From the NCBI GenBank assembly GCA_036376595.1, contig DASVAA010000150.1, positions 1 to 42,927 on the forward strand: a DNA stretch of 42,927 nt. The letters run 5' to 3'. How positions within the stretch are numbered: position 1 is the first letter of the stretch; each line of letters starts with the position of its first letter. Below are positions 39,078 through 42,927 of the stretch, piece after piece. The translations under genes were made by a program, and so were the position numbers. The notes under the pieces were generated by a model. It worked only from the letters and a program-made list of their open reading frames with translations, had not been told where the DNA came from and did no database searches. Source of the stretch: SMAG-U1939 sp036376595. GTDB lineage: Bacteria > Chloroflexota > Ktedonobacteria > Ktedonobacterales > JADMIN01.

Positions 39078-39182
39078 GTCCCACGCTACGCAATTGTGCG
39101 TAAACTGCTTTCCCCAAGCGAACGCTGGCAACTTGGGGTCCCAGATGTGTGTTTACATTGAAGAGCACACAGGAGGGGACAG

Positions 39183-39686
39183 ATGGAGAACCACTCTATT
39201 TCGCGCGACGAGATCGCCACCATTGCCGAGCGCGTCTACGCGCTCGTCCGCGCCTGCCCGCCAGGCCGCGTGACCACCTACGGCTGGCTCGCGACGGCTG
39301 TCGGATTGCCCAAGGGCGGCGCGCGGGTCGTCGGCTGGATCATGAACGAGTCGCCGCGCGGGGAGCGCGTGCCGGCGCAGCGAGTGGTCAACAGCCGGGG
39401 CGAGCTGAGCGGGAGCTGGGCCTTCGGCCAGCGTGGCCGCATGCGCGAGCTGCTAGAGGCGGAGGGCGTGATCTTCGACGCCAACGGCCGCATCCCCATG
39501 AAACGCTACGGCTGGGACCCCTCACACGACCTGGAGCCGGACGAGCGCGAGCGCCTGCTGGCCGGGGCAGCGTCGGGGGCAGGGGCGGGAGCCGGCGGCG
39601 ACGAGTTCGAGCCGAGCGATCGCCTGATGGGGCTGGTCCGCAGTGACCCGGCATCTCCGTTCCGCGCATCGCCTGGCGAGCCGTGA
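39183..39686 (+). CDS. atl: Alkyltransferase-like protein (MGMT fold without the active-site Cys)
   Basis: The 167-residue protein has the DNA-binding domain of O6-alkylguanine-DNA alkyltransferase. Y33 (TTYGWLA) would rotate the base and R48 (GARVVGWIMN) is the arginine finger. The PCHR active site reads P64-A65-Q66-R67, so the acceptor Cys is Ala and no alkyl transfer is possible. Such ATL proteins bind O6-alkylguanine and hand it to nucleotide excision repair. The first 120 residues match the usual ATL length; about 45 further residues are Gly/Ala/Asp-rich. AGGAGGGG lies before the ATG. It is divergent from phaQ. An ATGT-N6-ACAT palindrome at 39145-39158 lies upstream. Confidence 0.85.
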   Translation: MENHSISRDEIATIAERVYALVRACPPGRVTTYGWLATAVGLPKGGARVVGWIMNESPRGERVPAQRVVNSRGELSGSWAFGQRGRMRELLEAEGVIFDANGRIPMKRYGWDPSHDLEPDERERLLAGAASGAGAGAGGDEFEPSDRLMGLVRSDPASPFRASPGEP

Positions 39687-39762
39687 TCGTCGCCCCGGCG
39701 CGGTCCGTCCGTTCGGCCACACGCAATCGTCCCACGTGGGCTACCGGGCGCAATTCGTGTGC

Positions 39763-39768
39763 TATACT
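39763..39768 (+). promoter_or_regulatory. -10 box of the Tyr-rich zinc protein gene
   Basis: TATACT matches the -10 box seen at other promoters here, about 62 bases before the ATG; no good -35 hexamer is in place, so an activated promoter is possible. Confidence 0.35.
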
Positions 39769-39836
39769 TGCCTCCTGAGGTGGCCGGCGGCCGATCCGGG
39801 CCGCGAGCGGTCCCGTGCCGAGGAGGTACAGCGAGC

Positions 39837-40334
39837 ATGCGTAGCCATCAGCCACAGTGGGGCGACTGGGACGACGGGGAGCAGGATGCCTACACCGGCG
39901 CGCAGAGCGGATATCAGGGCTACTACGAAGACCAGCAATACTCCGGTGACGACGGCAGCGCATACTATCCTGCCGGCGCCGGCTACGATACCTACCAGGG
40001 CTACGAGGGCTATGGTGATTATGGTGACGAGGAGCAGGGCCTCGTCTTGCAGCCCGATCAATCGCTGGTCAACGTCTCGAGCACCGTGACCAAGCACGGT
40101 GCGCCGCTGCTCTCGTACACGCGCACCATGCAGCGGTTCTACACCAATCGCAAGCAGCGGCTGAGCCTCGGCCGCTTCAAGTGCGAGGTCTGCGGCGACC
40201 GCATTCGCTTCTGGGCGTGGGAGACGCCCACCAAGAGCCACACGCATGATGGCTGCTACGAGCGGCTGGCCTGGACGTGGACCAATCTCTACGCGGTCCA
40301 GCAGCAGCTTGCCTCCGAGGGTCGCCTCGAATAG
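39837..40334 (+). CDS. Protein with Tyr/Gly/Asp-rich N terminus and a Cys/His metal site
   Basis: The 165-residue product is in two parts. Residues 1-72 are low-complexity, with repeated Tyr-Gly, Tyr-Gln and Asp-Gly pairs (SGYQGYYEDQQYS, GYEGYGDYGDEE), the sort of sequence that stays disordered or phase separates. Residues 85-165 hold a likely metal site with C116-x2-C119, H135, H137 and C140 (CEVCGDRIRFWAW, SHTHDGCYERL). No family was recognised. GAGGAGG lies ten bases before the ATG. It is followed by the DUF4388 gene 162 bases on. The pairing of a sticky segment with a zinc-type site could mean a nucleic-acid-binding role, but this is speculation. Confidence 0.72.
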   Translation: MRSHQPQWGDWDDGEQDAYTGAQSGYQGYYEDQQYSGDDGSAYYPAGAGYDTYQGYEGYGDYGDEEQGLVLQPDQSLVNVSSTVTKHGAPLLSYTRTMQRFYTNRKQRLSLGRFKCEVCGDRIRFWAWETPTKSHTHDGCYERLAWTWTNLYAVQQQLASEGRLE

Positions 40335-40373
40335 GCCCCCACGCCTCATTCGCATGTCGTGGCTTTGGGAAGA

Positions 40374-40379
40374 TATACT
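40374..40379 (+). promoter_or_regulatory. -10 box of the DUF4388 gene
   Basis: TATACT lies about 118 bases before the start codon, without a good -35 hexamer at 17 bases. The intergenic DNA is otherwise unremarkable. Confidence 0.35.
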
Positions 40380-40496
40380 TGGGCTGTGCGTGCCGCACCG
40401 GCGCCTGAAGTTCTCCACGCTGGTGCCCGCTCGATTCGGTTCGTCGCGTTCCACGCCGGTTTTGCATCAATGCCGTCATCGTCTGGGAGGAGCCGC

Positions 40497-41243
40497 ATGC
40501 CGCTTTCGGGGACCTTCCGCCAGTATTCGCTGCCGGAAGTGCTACGGATGATCGAAAGCGGTCAGCGTTCGGGTGTGCTCGTGGTCACTGACGGCACGCG
40601 CCAGGCCGCGGTCTACTTCGATGGCGGCCAATGGCTGCTGGGCGACCGCATCGGCTCGCCGCTGTTGCTGATCCATCGTCTACTGCGAGCGGGGCTGATC
40701 GCCGAAGCCCAGGTCGAGGCGGTCACCGGCATGCCGTTTGCCCAGGCGGCACAGCTGAGCGAGGTGCAGCTCGCGCGGGCGCTGGTGCAGGCCGGCGTGC
40801 TGGCCCACGAGCAGATACGCCTCTTCATCCAGGACGACGCGGTCGCGCTGCTGGCCCTACTCTGCGGCTGGACCGACGGCGAGTTTGCCTTCGAGGAGGC
40901 GGTGCAGGTGCCACGCGGGCGACTGGCGATCCCGCTGCCGACCGGTGCGCTAGTAGCGTTGGCGCTGGGCGGCGACCGATTGAGCGCTCCGCCGAGCCGG
41001 CTGGCGCCGCTACATCCTGGTATGACGCTGGCGTTCGTCGAGCCAGAAGCCGGGGCAGCGGGCATGGTGCAGGTCACACGCGAGCAATGGACCCTGCTCT
41101 CTCATGTGGACGGCCACACGCCACTGTGGGCTATCGCCGAGAAGCTCCAGCAGCCCGAGCAGGCTGTGCTGCGCGTCGCAAGCGAGCTGGTCGCAGCGGG
41201 TATGCTGCAGCCAGCGCCGCAATTTGCCCCCGCGGCATCATGA
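40497..41243 (+). CDS. DUF4388 (PATAN-like) domain protein
   Basis: The 248-residue protein begins with a DUF4388 domain (about 2-110): GTFRQYSLPEVLRMIESGQ, SGVLVV, then AAVYFDGGQWLLGD. This domain is found in bacterial signalling proteins, often linked to response regulators or motility control. A second half (about 130-240) has LLALLCGWTDGEFAFEEA and a C-terminal helical part (VDGHTPLWAIAEKLQQPEQAVLRVASELVAAGML) that looks like a winged-helix-type module. GGGAGGAG lies four bases before the ATG at 40497. An upstream in-frame ATG at 40359 is unlikely. It converges with the YbjQ-family gene. Confidence 0.75.
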   Translation: MPLSGTFRQYSLPEVLRMIESGQRSGVLVVTDGTRQAAVYFDGGQWLLGDRIGSPLLLIHRLLRAGLIAEAQVEAVTGMPFAQAAQLSEVQLARALVQAGVLAHEQIRLFIQDDAVALLALLCGWTDGEFAFEEAVQVPRGRLAIPLPTGALVALALGGDRLSAPPSRLAPLHPGMTLAFVEPEAGAAGMVQVTREQWTLLSHVDGHTPLWAIAEKLQQPEQAVLRVASELVAAGMLQPAPQFAPAAS

Positions 41244-41263
41244 CGCCGGGCAGCACGCGAGGC

Positions 41264-41653
41264 CTACTGGCCGGTTGGCGCCACTGTAACGGCCGTGCCG
41301 TAGCAGAGCACCTCAGTCACGCCCGAGGCGATCTCGGTCGCGTCGTAGCGCACGCCGATTACTCCATTGGCGCCGATCTCGGCGGCGTGCTGGATCATAA
41401 TCTCGTAGGCTTCGCGCCGCGCCCGCTCACACAGCTCGGTATAAAGTGAGATGTTGCCGCCGACGAGCGTCTGGAAGGCAGCGCCAATGTTGCCTACCAG
41501 GCTGCGCGAGCGCACGATGATGCCGCGCACCAGGCCGAAGTTGGCGACGACGCGGCGCCCCGGTAGCTCGAAGGCGGAGGTCACGAGCGAGTGGTCGAAG
41601 GGCACGGTCTGGCCGGGCGTGTACTGTCCCGGCTGCGGATACGGCTGGGCCAT
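41264..41653 (-). CDS. YbjQ/UPF0145-family protein
   Basis: The 129-residue protein has the heavy-metal-binding-like YbjQ fold: GRRVVANFGLVRGIIVRSRS, then ICEL-like LYTELCERARREAYEIMIQHAAEIGANGVIGVRYD split in two helices and strands, and a final TEVLCYGTAVTV. Members form pentamers; function is not established. The first 20 residues are Pro/Gln/Tyr-rich. GGGAGAAG lies about ten bases before the ATG. It is convergent with the DUF4388 gene. Confidence 0.87.
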   Translation of the reverse strand: MAQPYPQPGQYTPGQTVPFDHSLVTSAFELPGRRVVANFGLVRGIIVRSRSLVGNIGAAFQTLVGGNISLYTELCERARREAYEIMIQHAAEIGANGVIGVRYDATEIASGVTEVLCYGTAVTVAPTGQ

Positions 41654-41980
41654 GTGGATGCTTCTCCCCTATGGTGTCAGATTGTCCCGCGCGCCGCCGC
41701 GGCCCGTGTGGCGCTTCTGTGCGCCGATCTCCGCGGCGGTCTACACCTAGCATACGCGGCAAGCCGCTCGCGGGTGACGTGTCCCAGTCAATTGCCCCAA
41801 TCGGCGCGGCATCCTTCGTCTCCTTGCGACCCCGATCACGGCGCCCAGGGTAGACAGTGACCTTGATCGTGCCGACTGCACTCTCTGCGTCCTCTGCGGT
41901 TAGTCTCTCCACTCCCTCTGCTCTCTCTGCCCTCCGTTCCCTCTGTGGTGAATTCTCCTCCTCTGTTCCGCTCTGGCCGC
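41654..41980. other. Gene-free interval containing a purine-rich repeat
   Basis: No real gene is seen in these 327 bases; minus-strand frames running through it are composition artefacts. It holds the dispersed repeat at 41880-41978. Confidence 0.45.
41880..41978 (-). repeat. Purine-rich dispersed repeat, copy 2
   Basis: On the minus strand this is a long purine-rich run with GGAGGAGAATTCACC, CACAGAGGGAACGGAGG and AACCGCAGAGGACGCAG units. It resembles the shorter copy at 3256-3320 on the plus strand. Confidence 0.6.
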
Positions 41981-42223
41981 TCAGTCGTCGCGGCGCGTCT
42001 CGCCCCACACCCGTTCCGTGGCCCAGCTCCCCAGCACGTAGCCGGCGGCGCCCAGCACCCCAGTGATGCCAAGCCAGACCAGCGCCGCCCAGCTCGACGC
42101 CGAGGGGTTGCTGAAGATGCTGATGATGATGATGCCGGCGACCATGCCAACGACGAGGCCGACGAGCAGGCCAAAGGTGCAGCCGACGTGCGCCAGGTTG
42201 CGCCCACGCAGTTGTTCCAGCAT
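41981..42223 (-). CDS. Small two-helix membrane protein
   Basis: The 80-residue protein has two hydrophobic helices, at about 13-38 (VGCTFGLLVGLVVGMVAGIIIISIF) in split form and 46-66, and a charged C terminus (RVWGETRRDD). No family is recognised. GGGAGAACGG precedes the ATG. The stop is directly against a purine-rich repeat. Such small proteins often act as subunits or stress peptides, but nothing here shows which. Confidence 0.6.
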   Translation of the reverse strand: MLEQLRGRNLAHVGCTFGLLVGLVVGMVAGIIIISIFSNPSASSWAALVWLGITGVLGAAGYVLGSWATERVWGETRRDD

Positions 42224-42378
42224 CCGTTCTCCCGCTCTCTGCCCTTCTCACCCGATGTTCCAGCACGTCAAGGCAATCCATCGCGCCCATCCGCCACAGA
42301 TGATACCATGCTGACGGGCGGCTGGAGCGCATGAGGGTCTCCCCGCCGCGACTGCCCTCGAAGAAGAAGGAGACCGCG

Positions 42379-42927
42379 ATGGCCGAGCTGACACCCGCCG
42401 CAGTGGCCGACATCCGGCAGCGAACCGCGCGCGGTGAGACCGACCTCGAGACCGCCGCCAGCGCCTATACCCTGGCCGAGCTGCGCGGCGCATTGGAACG
42501 GAGCCGCGCGACATTGCAGGCCATCCCAGTCAGGTGGTCGCCGGAGCAGCTTCAGTTCCGGCCGCCAGGCGCGGAGCAGGCGGCGGAGAGCGAGGACCGC
42601 TGGTCGGCGACCGAGGCGCTGACGCACGTGATCGCCACCCAAAACTGGTACCTGCTGCACATGAACCGGCTGATCGGGCGGCGCGAGCACTTCGATCTGA
42701 TGGTGCGCGGGCTGGGCGACCAGGCGCGGCAGGACATGCCGCGGGACGAGCTGGCGCGCGAGCTGACCGCGGCGACGCAGCGCCTGCTGGGCTTCGTGGA
42801 CGCGATCCCGGCGGATGCCGACCTCAGCGCGCGGCGCGATAGCACGTTCTTCGGCGACCTTTCGCTACGCGGTTGGACACTGCTGGCGATCCTGCACGAT
42901 CTGGATCACGGCGCGCAGATCGAGCGG
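42379..42927 (+). CDS. DinB-family protein, truncated by the window end
   Basis: The first 183 codons of a DinB-like protein are present, without a stop. The metal-binding histidines are expected in ALTHVIATQNWYLLHMNRLI (about 83-102) and in the late ILHDLDHGAQIE segment at about 172-183. The family is described at 30249-30761; this copy differs in its long helical N terminus and charge and is not a close duplicate. AAGGAG lies six bases before the ATG. Confidence 0.82.
   Translation, partial: MAELTPAAVADIRQRTARGETDLETAASAYTLAELRGALERSRATLQAIPVRWSPEQLQFRPPGAEQAAESEDRWSATEALTHVIATQNWYLLHMNRLIGRREHFDLMVRGLGDQARQDMPRDELARELTAATQRLLGFVDAIPADADLSARRDSTFFGDLSLRGWTLLAILHDLDHGAQIER

Noticed and set aside
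39145..39158. ATGT-N6-ACAT considered as a second PhaQ/PadR operator
   Set aside because: The spacing differs from the phaQ palindrome and the short arms can arise by chance; left as a remark under the ATL gene.
41427..42413. A 328-codon minus-strand frame spanning the end of YbjQ, the purine repeat and the small membrane protein
   Set aside because: It runs through a repeat and overlaps two better-supported genes in other frames.

Overview
The window is GC-rich, densely coded bacterial DNA, with GTG starts, strong GGAGG-type ribosome sites and sigma-A promoters of the TTGnnn-17-TATACT kind. The gene mix suggests a soil or thermophilic member of the Chloroflexota: Pro/Tyr-rich zinc-ribbon membrane proteins, DinB and DHFR-like accessory genes, a PadR-type PhaQ regulator, an alkyltransferase-like protein, and short dispersed repeats that run through coding sequence. 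This placement is inferred from content; there is no rRNA, tRNA, CRISPR array or recognisable transposase in the window.

Layout. 0.2-4 kb: a ClC chloride channel with CBS domains, divergent from a KDPG aldolase with an unusual tail, then a small membrane protein. 4-7.5 kb: an ECF-like sigma factor with a long linker and tail, followed by its probable membrane-bound ZAS anti-sigma factor. 7.8-13.5 kb: a large protein joining an N-terminal helical region to an APH-type kinase, divergent from a LapA-domain protein overlapping 1-pyrroline-5-carboxylate dehydrogenase, closed by a strong terminator. 13.5-17.5 kb: a surface operon of a zinc-ribbon polytopic membrane protein and a membrane-anchored PKD protein. 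17.6-20.7 kb: a GT87-like mannosyltransferase, an SLBB/ComEA-type protein and MobA. 20.8-25.5 kb: a secreted Cys-rich protein divergent from a TAT-exported DyP-like protein and an FTR1/EfeU iron permease. 25.7-33.5 kb: an aldehyde dehydrogenase, EamA and DHA2 exporters, DHFR-like and DinB proteins, an alpha/beta hydrolase and an AraC regulator. 33.5-35.9 kb: an FAD oxidoreductase and a hicA-hicB-hicB locus in which hicA appears frameshifted. 36.1-39.1 kb: polyhydroxyalkanoate genes (phaB, a depolymerase-type esterase, phaP, phaQ) around a remnant of a deazaflavin-dependent nitroreductase. 39.2-42.9 kb: an alkyltransferase-like protein, a Tyr-rich zinc protein, a DUF4388 protein, a YbjQ-family protein, a small membrane protein and a truncated DinB gene.

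How the parts work together. Four units are coherent: the sigma/anti-sigma pair; the ferrous-iron-type EfeU plus EfeB-like pair (no EfeO seen); the PHA granule unit, where PhaQ probably represses itself and phaP through a palindrome over its own -10 box; and the HicAB toxin-antitoxin locus. The most unusual items are the kinase fusion, the broken hicA with duplicated hicB, repeat-derived peptides inside at least four proteins, and an approximately 86-bp repeat unit flanked by 20-bp direct repeats upstream of the second aldehyde dehydrogenase.
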